From Cryptomeria japonica (taxonomy: Eukaryota > Streptophyta > Pinopsida > Cupressales > Cupressaceae): a stretch of DNA of 64,000 bases. Location: assembly GCF_030272615.1 (NCBI RefSeq), contig NC_081409.1, positions 19,966,260-20,030,259 on the forward strand, given 5' to 3'. A program made the translations under genes and the position numbers. Numbering within the stretch: position 1 is the first letter of the stretch; each line of letters starts with the position of its first letter. The notes under the pieces are model-generated. The model was not told where the DNA came from, made no database searches, and saw only the letters and a list, made by a program, of their open reading frames with translations. Of this stretch, positions 47,641-59,218 are shown one piece after another.

Positions 47641-50600
47641 TCAGAGTTTCCTCAGTAAACCATTTGTTTTGGCAGCAGCTGCTTGCTTCATGTGACCAAG
47701 ACTCTCAACACAATCCAAACAAAGGCGCTCTGGATCAGGCATGAATTCCTCTGCAGATGTGACCACCAGCCTGACTTTCCCCATGTAACTCATAAAATAC
47801 ACTGCCAAAGACTGTCAAACATTCAAGCCATTGCAGTTAGTGACAGACAGAAGAGCTTTTAAAAGCATTTAAAGTCCAACAAACAGAAAAATAATAAAAA
47901 TATTAGGAAGGTAGGAAGGAATTACATGTGGCTGACCAACTGTTGTGGGGGCAATGTAAGTAATACTCTGACCAAAGAAATCAATTTCCTCTTCTGGTGC
48001 AACTGTGTTGGAGAATGTTAATGTTGTGTTGGAACTCATTCTGTACCAAATATTCTCACTCATCTGCCATTAAAAAGAATGAATATTTTTTATCTTTGTT
48101 TTTCATAACTTTATATCTAGATTACATAAGATTGTTTTTGAATTCAATGGTGTTAATCTTTCAATAATAGTTTCGCATCACTCTTTTCTTTTTAATGATG
48201 ATGGATCATTGAATGTGATGTAAAGTGAATTGAAAATCTAACACAATTTAATCCAAAAATATTTTTTATCTAAATTATAACGATTGTTTAAAACAAGAAA
48301 TGTGTTTATGATTATTCTGGAATCTAAAATATCATAAAACAATTAATTATGTAAATTATTTACATACCTGGCCTGAAAGGTAGGCAGTTAAATAAGTAAT
48401 GTACATCTCCAGTGATGATTTCTTTTTCTTGCAGATTATTTTTGCAGCCTGTGCATATTGAAGAGGATCTTCATATTTTTGTAGAGGAAGAGAAATTATA
48501 AAAAATCCAAGATCATTACCCCATCTACACTGCTCCTTTTTATTTTCCAAGTCTGCCAGCTCCTGTTTTATATATATGAGAAAGAATGAAAATAATCATT
48601 AATTAAATAAAAATTATAACCATTAAAAACAAACTTACTTGTAAGCCTGGTACTGCCCTCGTATTCACAGGCATTGCAAGCCTAACTAGTAAGTTTGATG
48701 GCAAAGTTTGTTCCCTACTTGCTGCAATACATATCAAGTGAATTATTGTTGGAATAAATAAAGTTAAATTTTGTTATCTAAAAAGTATTTAAAATTTGTT
48801 ATTTTGTTTTAATTAAAAATTATTATAATAATTTTGAGAATTTTTTTATATTTTCAATGATGTTCTTATTTTAAAACATTAAAACAGTAAAACATTTTTT
48901 TAAATAAATAAATAAAAGTAACTTTATTTATTTAGGAGTTAACAATAAAAAATCAAGACTCATAACTTATATTTCTATAGTTCACATCATTTCAATTTAA
49001 ATGTCTACAGTAAAAAATCAACACATTAACTTATTACTTGTATAGATATTTTCAATACATTGGTCTAGAAAATGTTACATCTATACTTATATGTTTTTTT
49101 TTCTAATTTATGTTTCTTATTAAATATTAAGTATTTGGCATATCAAATGTGTGGTCTACATAATCAATCTATGCTTGTAGAAGGGACCCACAAATGCAAA
49201 TTTGTCTTGGAGACCATGAAACTTAACATAAAAATATAGTAGGCACATTCACTTTACCATTTTTTTAGCATCAAACTAGAGTATCAAAACTCGCCGCGAG
49301 TCAGGCGAGTTTGCCGAGTTGGCGAGTCGAGCCAAGCTTGACGAGTTTTGACAAATTGTGACTCAGACTCGGCAAGTTTTGCTCTTAACTCACCTAACTC
49401 ACCAAGTTTGAGCTCCAGGACTCGCGTTGCGGCATGCGGCATGTCAGACATGGTAGATAGAGAGGCTGAGGGTGGCTATGGCAGAGGAGGAGGATAGAGC
49501 ACAATCTGACACATGCACAACTGATGTTGATCATTTTGGCACCTCACAGGCGGAGACTATGACTACTCAGTCATCTAGGACCTATCTTAGATGCTTTTGT
49601 AGGAGGTAGACAGACTACTTTGAGGCTGAGGATGAGCTAGAGCCTGAGCCATAGACTTGTTTTTGTTTACAGTTACATATGTGTTTGGGAACATTTGATG
49701 TCATGGATTTTATATACATTTGACAACATTTATAACTCTATATATCTAAGTTTTCTATTTCCTTCAACTACAATTTACGTTTCTATGCATGTGATGGATG
49801 TATGTTTATGTATATGATCAAATTAGCTTCTATTTGATGATGTTATAGTGTCTTTAAGCTTTATTCAATAATGAGTGCATGAAGCAAGTTTTAAATCATT
49901 AAAAATCTCTAAATTTCGAGGGTTTTTTTATTTTGTCACGAGTCGAGTCAGCCTTGCCAAGTCTGAGTAGAGTCAAACCAAATCGTCAAAATTGTCTTCA
50001 ATGACATTAGTAGACGTAAGTACACTTAAATTAAACTAATAATTATTTGTATGCTTTTTATTTTGATTTCACTACACGAACATTAAGAGTATGATTATTT
50101 TCTTTTATAAAACTATAAATTAACTTGAGCTAGATCTAGCTACTAATGAACTTTCTAAAAAATCTCTTAATTATCAAAATTGCACAATGACAACTCAACA
50201 TGCAAATAAAGATGGTGAGGACTTTAATATATTACTAATTTCTAGTTTTAGATCATCAAAACTAGCATCTAATTCAGAATTATCTTCAACATTATTGCTA
50301 GAGATAAGTACATCCTTTACAATTACTTTACTAAAATCACATTTAATTGCTCAACTATCACTACCATAACTATAAGTTATTAGTCTAAGTTAATTTATAC
50401 ATATTTTATTTGATTAACCTAAATTAACATTAAGAAAGGTTATTTTTCCTTACAAAACTATACATTAACTTAGACTAACTAGGTACTAGTGGTGTTTTTA
50501 AAAAACTTAAAAAACATTAAAAAAAAATAATTCACATTAAATCAAATATTTAAGAAATTTTATAAATACTGTTATTATTTATTATCAAAATCATTCTCTT

Positions 50601-52751
50601 AATTCTCTTATTTTATGTGAGTTAAATGTTTTAAGTAATTTTTATTTATTGAGTTTCAATTTTAGATCTTTGAAGTGTCATCTAAGAATATGATGCAATG
50701 GCATTCTTCATCTTATAATAGATAGATCAACCTTAAAAAAAAAATATTATACAAAATGAAAAATTTGAAATTAAAAGATCCAACTTAATATCTGTAGATT
50801 TAATCTAATTATATTATGAATGTCTCATTAACTAACATCTATGTTACCTGGAGTTTTGGGACAGTGACGACATGGGACAGGGGTAGATGGTGATTTTTTT
50901 TGTCAATTTTGGGGAAGGCTAAGGGATGGCTATATAAAAATAGGGAAATTAAAATATATCAGAAAATTTAAAATATTCATATGAAAACATGGATAAAGCA
51001 TGCACATATACATTATAGAACCTTAAGATATAAGAACTAGCAGAGTTCTTATGCCAAATTTGTGTTAAATTGAAAGTCAAAGTCAAATTGCTTATAGAAT
51101 TCATTGTCCCGGAGGAAGATACCTGAAAAAAATACATAAACTAAGATTAAGTTTTTTTAATGCAATGAATCAAACAAAAAAACATATTTTAATAGTTAGA
51201 TGCATACCATATATCCTGTCTAAATATCTCACCAGGCCGGCTGCTAGAGTTCCTATAATCACATCATTTACAGTCTGCAATGTTCCAAATTAAGAGCAAG
51301 AAGGAAACAATCAAACTCCAAAATAAAACATCTTAAATTTAAAGGAAAAATAAAAAAAAAAAAAATTCAAGTATACTCTACCCCATTCACAGCATTTTTA
51401 ATAGTTTTGACATCCTCCAAACTGAAACAAACATGTGCTAGACGCTTAGGCATGGATCCCACTCCGTCTGATCCCTTAATGGGTGTATTGCTATCCCTGA
51501 TAAAGTTTGACAGGGTACCCACAATTCCTAATGAATCCTGAAAGCTGAAATACATCATAAGCAGAAACCTTAGAAATAACATAAAAATTAAGTAGACAAG
51601 GCTGATTGGTCTTGTGGGTCTTTGAGCAGGGCGTGGTAATGTGGGCAAGGATTTGGGATCATTTGTTTTTCGGGAACAAGCAAAGCAGAGAGACATAAGA
51701 GACACTCCATCTCCTATACAATGGTGGATTCTGAATATCATGGTTGCTTCTGCTTCTGCTGACTTCATGTTCAAAACATGGAGTTGCCACAGAGGCTTTG
51801 ATGGATCCAGTGGAGGAGCTGTGCCTAATTTGGCAGCATAATCCTCAACAAACCCTACACAATTCTCACTGTTCATGCTCAGATCTATCTGTGGGACTAT
51901 GATATGATCATCTATGTTGGCTTTTGTTGGAACCCATCTCAGCTTTCCCTTCCTGCCTGCCTTCTGTTAATCACAAATCAATTCACAAAGTGAGATAATG
52001 TCGTCGCTATTTTTGATTGGATTGTATGAGATTTTTTAGCATCAACGTTTTGTCAGTCTTAAACTACACACTAAACAACATATTAAGTCTAGAGAGTGTC
52101 AGTCAACTCTGAGTGTTTAACACTTTTAAGTCTAGAAGTCAAAGTTTAGTGTGTGTGATTTAAGCTTAGTGTGTGTGATTTAACATGCTGATGATGGATT
52201 AGGGTTTGTGATCCAGAATTTTGATGCTAAAAGAATCTCACAAATGTTGTCGCTGCTGTTTCTGGATTGCATTGTGTGAGATTTTTTTAGCATCAACGTT
52301 TGAGATCATACTTCATGATCCATCATCAAGATTATTTTTCATCTCTTTGAGTTCTCTAACATCATGATCGTGGATCAAGAAATGTAACTGAAATGTTGAC
52401 ACTAAAAAATCGAATTCAAAAGCAACAACCTTATCAATTGTATATACAAATTTGATATACTAAAATGAAATAATGGCAATAAAAATAACTAAAATCAATT
52501 GAATTTGAGGATCAAATGTGACTAACCAGGATACTAGAAAAACGCTTGTGTTTGAAGAGTGGTGAATTTTCCACATTATTTTTGAGCTCTTGGATATCTA
52601 TCTCATGTTTGCAACCAAACAAGCAAATAACATGGCAATTTATTTGCTTGAATAAACGGGCACATGGAGACACAGGCTCACACTCATCTAATCCATCATC
52701 TTCATTTTTCTTTGTTTTAATCTTTTTCAAATCCTTCACAATTTCTTCCAT
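47641..52751 (-). CDS. WSD-type wax ester synthase / diacylglycerol acyltransferase
   Basis: Joins acyl-CoA to fatty alcohols (wax esters) or diacylglycerol, usually at the ER; in plants WSD enzymes serve cuticular wax. Seven exons with GT-AG borders give one frame of 486 codons plus stop: 52751-52527, 51963-51382, 51274-51208, 48721-48639, 48562-48368, 48063-47926, 47811-47641. Phases fit at every joint. Residues 126-134 are PLDPSKPLW; the catalytic HHxxxDG motif is HHCIGDG at 155-161; a hydrophobic stretch at about 195-216 may anchor it in the membrane; TVNDVIIG (270-277) and the C-terminal WSD1 region with NTRAVPGLQ, TFSNTVAPEEEIDFFG and SYMGKVRLVV are all present. Length is normal for the family. 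Substrate choice cannot be told from sequence. It is the only intact gene seen here. Confidence 0.92.
49280..49995 (+). mobile_element. Possible hAT-like transposon remnant in WSD intron 3
   Basis: Intron 3 (48722-51207) holds an insert edged on the left by dense GCGAGTT/GAGTCG words (49293-49440) and on the right by CGAGTCGAGTCAGCC and GAGTAGAGTC (49939-49975). Between them a broken plus-strand frame (about 49450-49650) is acidic and resembles C-terminal linker ends of hAT-type transposases, but no catalytic motif is visible. Clear terminal inverted repeats and a target duplication were not found, so class and edges are tentative. The rest of the intron is AT-rich with no gene seen. Confidence 0.35.
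52028..52240. mobile_element. MITE-like element A in WSD intron 1
   Basis: Left end GAGATTTTTTAGCATCAACG (52028-52047) and right end TTTTGATGCTAAAAGAATCT (52219-52238) are imperfect inverted repeats. The inside holds repeated GTGTGTGATTTAA words. It is short, noncoding and intronic, as expected of a miniature inverted-repeat element. Confidence 0.55.
52276..52412. mobile_element. MITE-like element B in WSD intron 1
   Basis: The same left end (GATTTTTTTAGCATCAACG, about 52280-52298) and a diverged inverted right end (AATGTTGACACTAAAAAATC, 52392-52411), 35 bases from element A. About 30 bases before the left end (GTYGTCGCT...GGATTG) are repeated from before element A, so the second copy may have come from local duplication. 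Confidence 0.5.
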
Positions 52752-52930
52752 CTTCCTTCAGTGCAATGCATTGATTGGAATGCATATTAATATAATTCAA
52801 GCATTTAATGTAGGGTGTAGTAGTAGTTTTTGAATTTAATGTATTTCAACGAGCTGAGAGTTGTGAGAATTTATTTATGTGAAGCTAACTCACTATCACT
52901 GCTATTAAAAGCTAAATTCTCGACTCCACT

Positions 52931-52940
52931 GTATATACCA
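52931..52940 (-). promoter_or_regulatory. Possible TATA box of the WSD gene
   Basis: A TATATAC word on the minus strand, about 185 bases upstream of the WSD start codon, would place the transcription start near 52905 with a ~150-base leader. Only one such word lies close to the gene. The rest of 52752-53310 is AT-rich with nothing else recognised. Confidence 0.35.
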
Positions 52941-53310
52941 ACATCAATTATTTTTATTTTTAGTAACATTTTTTCTTTTCATTGTACCATCTAAAAATTG
53001 ATTTATTGAATCATTTAATGTTTAAATATGATGGTTTTAATATACATAATTTATTAAATTAAATTTATTTTTTAAATTTTATTATTAATGTGGAGAGGTA
53101 TTTTTAGAATTGTATATGAGTGTTACAAAAATTTCATATATAAGTCATTTCATTTAATTTTTCTTTCATAAAGAAAGACTAACTTAATTATATCCAAAAA
53201 AAGCTTTAATATCTATTTTTCTTTAGGCAAGTATATCAAATTAATTAGTTAAATGTTGTAGTGTTCAAATGGTTGAGGAAACCACATGTGTGTGGAGGGG
53301 TGGTATTCAT

Positions 53311-54466
53311 TGAACACTACTGGATGCTAAGAGGGGGGTGAATCAACATATATTAAGACTTGAATAAACAAAACTCACAATTCCTAACATACATCAAATT
53401 ATGAAAGTAAATAATCAAAGAAATAAGAACATCCACACAAGAATGCCAGATATTTACATAAAAAGCCCAAATTGGGAAAAACCACAGTGAGATTCTAACT
53501 CACAATGTTTATATTAACTATTTACAAAGTTTAGGCCACAGGCCAAGGAGCTCATTGCTTCAGACTTGTAGACCAAAGCGCACTACCTCAGAGCAAGATA
53601 CAAATGAAGGAGTTTCACAACTGAAGATCACTTCTTTGGGGCAACATACATAACAATCCAGATACAATAAAAATAGAAGATTGAATTGTATAGGAAAATG
53701 GCATCTATCAATATGTTGATAACAATCCACTGATCAAAGCTCATCTATCACAATAACATTTTCGAACATTTGTTTTGCATGAACTTGCACCGTAAATCAA
53801 CTCATTGTCACATACACTTCTTCGCACACCATTCTATATACATAACCCAATTAAATTGCTTATTATATACCTTTTGGATCAACAATATTCTTCATAAGGT
53901 AAGGCATAAATGAATGTAATGTGTATATTGCCATTGGTCCAAAATAATTGATACAACAAATGCTGAATGCACAAAATCGTGTAAAGGTCTACACCATGTT
54001 GGCTCATCTTCCAAAAAGAATTCTAAACACACCATACACAACTTCATGGACCTAAAACAATACAAACCAATTTGTCTTACACAAATTCTTATTCCAGATC
54101 AAAAACAACATTAGAGAACCACCAAAATAGAAGATAATATAGGAGCATGATCTAATAATCTGAAACACTCTTTACTCATTAGCAAGGCGAGGAGCAAAAG
54201 ACATTATTCTGCATCAACCCGAGTTGTATGAATTTCGTCTTTATACATCTTCTGACACCAACAAAACGAAACATAATTCACATGAACTCCATAAATTCAT
54301 CTTACAAACATTTCTTACCATTTGAAACACTATCTAATAATTTGCACAACATCTTTTACATATATATACACAATCTATGCACAACCTAATCATATTGTAT
54401 ACAACTAGACTACTTCTGAACTAGAGAGTTGACATCAATGACAAGTTGTAGGGCATATTTGTAACA
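53311..54466 (-). repeat. Copia-type LTR (3' LTR of a minus-strand element)
   Basis: It has the same arrangement as the copia LTRs above: GATGCTAAGAGGGGGGTGAATC near the outer end (six G), a long central part with lead-in and TATA-like words, and an inner end GTAACA followed by a diverged polypurine tract and the shared ATTGATGGCAACACC word (54467-54495). The outer edge is set at TGAACACTAC but is uncertain. No partner LTR was found in the window. Confidence 0.65.
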
Positions 54467-54969
54467 ATATCCCCTATTGCCATTGATGGCAACACCTGCA
54501 CCAACAATATATCATTCCAAAAGACAGTAAAACTGAAAACCTCTCTCGCTTTGACATCAAAGACAAAGGTCATACTATACACCAAACTAACTCCCCCAAT
54601 GAATAATACTTCATCAACAAAAATATTCAAGAAAATATGTACACAAAAAAAAAATGAATACTATACTAGATGCTCACACATTCTACACGGCAGGGGATAT
54701 GATGGTCTTGTGAATATCTCTCAATTATTTTCAAGCAGAGCTCTAATCAACTTTCACAAATACTAGAATCTTGATTTGACTTTCCATATCCAAAATAAAT
54801 TATTCTGCAACATTACACTCAACTAGAAACGAAATAGATGCACACAATTTTTGAGAATCCTTGAGCACTTTCACCATGTTGGAGAGATGCATGTCCACAA
54901 TGTCCTCAACCTTTAAAAAACATTCTTCACATGCTCTCTCTACCCTACAAGCTCATTCAATTGTTTATA

Positions 54970-57900
54970 CTATTTCTCAATTTCCATTCTCCCTTTACCA
55001 TCCTCATCATTCTTTAAATCAATAGCCTTAGATGCTTCTAGAATGCTGGCCTCAATAGCATTAATTTCCTTTTGAATTTTTCTTGTGGACTTGGGGCATG
55101 AATAAAAAAACTTGTACACTTGAATCACACTATCCACACTTTGTTCAAATATTGCAATGCATTCCTTCAGATAGGTGTGATTCTCTGCACACTTTCTTGT
55201 TAGCCATTGCAATCAATAATATGTCATGTTCTTCTCCATAGCATTTGTAGTGTTTATCTCAAGGCTTGAAGGTAGTTCCCTCAATCTTTCAAATAAATCT
55301 CTTACCTGGTCTTCATCACTAAAAGAGTCATCAATTTGTACATCCAAAAGTTTCTCATGGAGAAAATTCAACATGTCTTCAACTAAATCTCCAGACACAT
55401 AAATTTTCTTTCTATCTTCCAAGTGTAAAACATCACATAATTATAACATCTGTTGGGGTGTTAACTTGCCTATATCCAACATTCCCTATGTGATCGGTAC
55501 CTATAGTAACTTGGATGACATTCTTGGTTCAATAATCATCTTCATCTTTGCTAACTTGGAGACATTAGAGGATTCCCCCACAAGTGTTTTCTCTGTTTGT
55601 CTCCTTTTCTTCTGACTAATATGAACATTGTCTAAACTTGTCTTATCTTTCTCTCTTCTTCCCTCTATAGATGACTTATGTAGTTCATCCTATGACTTAT
55701 CTGATCATTTTCTTCTGCATTCACTTCCTTACTAGTGTCCACTAATGTTTCCAACACTTTTAATAAACTGCTTATACTGATCTTCATGCACATTCTTTGG
55801 AATACTATCACCAACATTTTGTTGTCCAACTTTAGCCACCTTCTTTTCTGTAGTAATAGGAACTTGTTAAATAGGCACTTGACTTTCTAGAACCATTTTT
55901 CGTTTTACCATCATCAACATTTTGAACTTCTACTCCCTTCTCCAGAGTAGGACCACTTCCATTAGGTTCACCGATGCTCAATTCCTTGTTTATCTTTCTT
56001 GGAGGAGAATATAATAACTTCACAACTTCCAAAACAATTTTTGTCGCAATATTATTAGATTGCCTAATAATTTTCTTGATATAGTTAGGATCTCCACCCA
56101 TTATTAGATTCACTCTTTCCTTCTTACAATTTACCTTTCTTTAATAATCTACAAGATTTGGGCTCTAGCCTCTTTTGATAGAGGGCCCTACAAAATTTGT
56201 CTATAGCACCTATTCGGATATCATTTTCTTTTGTTAATGCCTTGCTTCTTTTTGTTGGCCATATGGTGGAATTGATTATGTGTTGCATTGATGTTTTGTC
56301 ATTGATGTCAACACTTGCTATTTTGGTTGTTTACTGGCTTCCGGTAGGAGGATTGGATTGGGAAGATAATCAGTTGATTGCCACTGGTATGATCTGGTTG
56401 ATGGAATAAGTCTGTATGGATGGTTCATATGTTTTTCAAGTATGTTTCAGTCAGTTGGTATTGACTTGATTATTAGATGCTATCTTATGTTCTAGTAAGC
56501 TTGCTTTATTGGTCTAGTAAGGGTTTCACCGATAGAGCTTTATTGAAGATCTTTGATGTAATGCATAAGTGGTGTTGGTGTACCTTCTAGAAGGGATTCA
56601 GGATGCTGATGGTGATTCTGTTTGTGCCTCGACTGATTGGTGTCATTTCTTTGGCATGTGTGGATCTAATTTAGTTCCGGTGCTATCTAGGTTATGGACC
56701 GGTTTGCATGAAACATGTTGGTGGATCGTCCAATGCGTTTCTGGGATGTTTCATTTGTTGGATGTTGTTTGTTTGGCCTTAGGCCAACATGTGTTATGAT
56801 TTTATTTCAAGATTATGTAATGGATCTATTGTATTATCATTTGTGTGGCCGACCTAATTGGTTAGGTCCTGGGTTGGTATAAATATATGTAAGATCTCAT
56901 TGTAGATCATGTGTGGATATATGGATATGGGCAAGGAGCAAATAATGTAACAATCATTTGTGCAGAGGATTTGGTCGATCATAGGTGATCGAGTTGGGTT
57001 TATGTAAGAGGTTTTAGACCTCTGGTATTGAGCTTAACTGAAACTATAATCTGGCATGTTTGATGCTATCACCGACAGTTCTTCTCTCTAGATTGTAGTC
57101 CAAACATCTTGAGGTGGTTGATATCTATGTAGTCAGCGAGACTCCATTGTGATGAGCAGTGAACTCTAGGAAGTGTGCCTTCCTTTATGTGCAGGCCCCT
57201 ATTTTAATCATATACTTGCTACCGAAGTATCATCTGACTTTGGGTAGGGTTTCCCACAGTGCATTTTCCTCATTGAGGTTTTCCACGTACAAATCATGGT
57301 GTTATGTGTTATAGCTGTATGGTATTGATTCTCTGGTTTTCATTTATGCTTTAATGCTTAATCTGTTATATCAGTATAAGGTTTTAAGTGCTTTAATTCA
57401 CATAATATGTTAACAAATGATTCACCCCCCCGCCTCTCAGTTGTTCACCGGTTATCCTAACACTTTTCTCCATCAATGCTTCATACAAACTTTTAGGAAC
57501 AAAATCTTGAATATTACATAGATTTTGATTGCTAATAATCATATATCTGATTACAACTTTCTCAATTACTTCTTTATCAACCAAATGTGATTCTTCATCC
57601 ACAAGGTAATTCAAGAATTAGCTTTCATACATTGCATTAACAAGACTATCTAAGTTAGGATATCGAATGGGTGGATCTACCTCTTGTTCTTCTTTCTTAC
57701 CACCTTTCTTATGGTTTCTCTTCTTTGGTTCACTCTTCTTTTGTCTAGTAGAGGTTTGGCCTCTTTTCTTCTTAGCAAGAGGATCAACACTTTCTTCTTC
57801 AATATCCTCCATCTGAGTTCTCTTTGTCCTCGAGTTGATTATAAATTTCTTCTTCTCTACTTCTCCATCACTACTACTCTCAACCTCTTCAACTTCAACT

Positions 57901-58224
57901 TCTTGTCATATTAAGTTTCCTTTGAGGTTTAGCCTTCTTTCTTGGTGTCTTCTTCTTCTCACTAGCCATAGTCAAAGAAGGGGTTTTGGAGGAACTCAAC
58001 ATTGTTAGAGGTGATGTAGAAACTAATCTAGTCATCCTCTACACATAGACTTCTACAACTCTAGACAATCCCATTTCATTAAATATTTTCTTCATTCTTT
58101 TGTCCAGTCCCTTGTTGGACCTCTCATTCCTCAAGTTTGCTTCTATATCCTTAGTTGTCCCCAAATGGGGTTCATTGGGGTCTCTATCCAAACCAATGAT
58201 CTCAAAAATATTGGATTCAACCAT
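54970..58224 (-). pseudogene. Decayed coding region of unknown function (split by a solo LTR)
   Basis: Minus-strand frames at 58224-58039, 57812-57393, 56113-55832, 55422-55213 and 55212-54970 form a degraded protein-like series. They include a Lys-rich stretch (about 57800-57690, KKRGQTSTRQKKSEPKKRNH) and a helix-rich, Glu/Lys-rich end at 55212-54970. The solo LTR 56253-57462 cuts the series between 57463 and 56252. No known domain was recognised. It lies inside the element whose 3' LTR is 53311-54466 and is probably its internal protein. A degraded host gene is the alternative. Confidence 0.4.
56253..57462 (+). mobile_element. Solo copia-type LTR
   Basis: A single 1,210-bp LTR beginning TGTTGGCCAT and ending TATCCTAACA, flanked by the perfect 5-bp duplication CTTTT (56248-56252 and 57463-57467), with no internal region. 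It is oriented opposite to the other copia elements. Inside are a TATAAATATA box (56878-56887) followed by TGTAAGATCTCAT, and the terminal ATGATTCACCCCCCC-type run (reverse complement of the G-run of the other LTRs). It probably arose by recombination between the two LTRs of a full element. Confidence 0.9.
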
Positions 58225-58394
58225 CTCTTAAAAAATTTCATAGGTGTTACTACGTCATTTATTCCTCATGATAAGAGCGAGTCATCCTTTAAGATTTTCA
58301 GTCGGAGTCCTAATCTTACTTGTGATACCTCAGTTCAAGTCCTTAGTACGTATGTAAATCCTTTTTCAATCATAAAAGTCAAGTTTAGATAATT

Positions 58395-58755
58395 GGTTGA
58401 ACTCTGTGAACACGTTGAACCATTTTGAACCGGGTTCAACAAGTTCATTTAGGCTCCATAGGTTCCTAGGTGTTCAGGGAGGTTTTTCATACTAATATTT
58501 TCTCTAAGTGTCTTGCAGCAGCTCTCTAAAAGTTTCTTGTTCGGTGATATGTTACTTTATTTCTCTCTGGGTTTTGAACTCATTGAACCAAGTTCAAGAG
58601 GTTCAAACATGTTCAACATGTTCAATATAGCACAAGTGGTCAGCAACTTGATATCATTAGTTTTCTCAGCAAAATTCTCCTTGAGTGCGGCATACATCTT
58701 GAACTACTTGAACGCCCATGAAGTATGTTCAGGATGTTCATATGTGTTCGAAGTT
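58395..58755. repeat. Cluster of TTGAAC / GTTCAA words
   Basis: At least a dozen copies of TTGAAC or its reverse complement GTTCAA lie in about 350 bases, together with several GTTCAG/GTTCAT variants. Several are paired as near-palindromes (TTGAACC...GGTTCAA). They lie 0.5-0.8 kb upstream of the unknown plus-strand ORF at 59219. Confidence 0.6.
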
Positions 58756-59218
58756 GGTGGGTCCCGTGGGTTTTAATGATTTGATGGTGCATTCATTGCT
58801 AAATATGAGGAGGCAGAACCATGTCTTAAGTGACATCAATCCTTGGTTTTTTGAAGTAAGTAATCATTTCAGGAACTGGCGGTTACTTCAAAAATGCCGC
58901 CATGCATTCAATGCATGCGTGCGATGTCTAATCCACAAACTTAACACAATTGGACTGAAAATTGGAATTATTGCATTCAATGTCTTCGTATCATTGCCTT
59001 CAATAATAAGGTATGAAGGATTGTTAGTGCTCTGCATTTGTTCCTCGCTGTTGTGTCTTTGTTTTTCCTGGATAGGAGTCTTGTTTGCTGCTAGCCATCA
59101 TTCGGTTGTTCAACTGTGAAGGTGAGTCTTTTTCTTGTCCTCTCCAGTGGTTTTTGCTTGCATTTTCTCTCTTACAGAAAGTTTTGCTGTAACCAATTTA
59201 GGCTTATTGTTTAAAATT

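Noticed and set aside
50949-51137. Possible extra WSD exon after a good acceptor-like site
   Set aside because: Exon 3 (ends in phase 1) joins directly and in frame to the exon at 48721; adding this segment would bring in a stop or family-foreign sequence.
51641-51841. Plus-strand 66-codon frame
   Set aside because: It is antisense to WSD exon 2.
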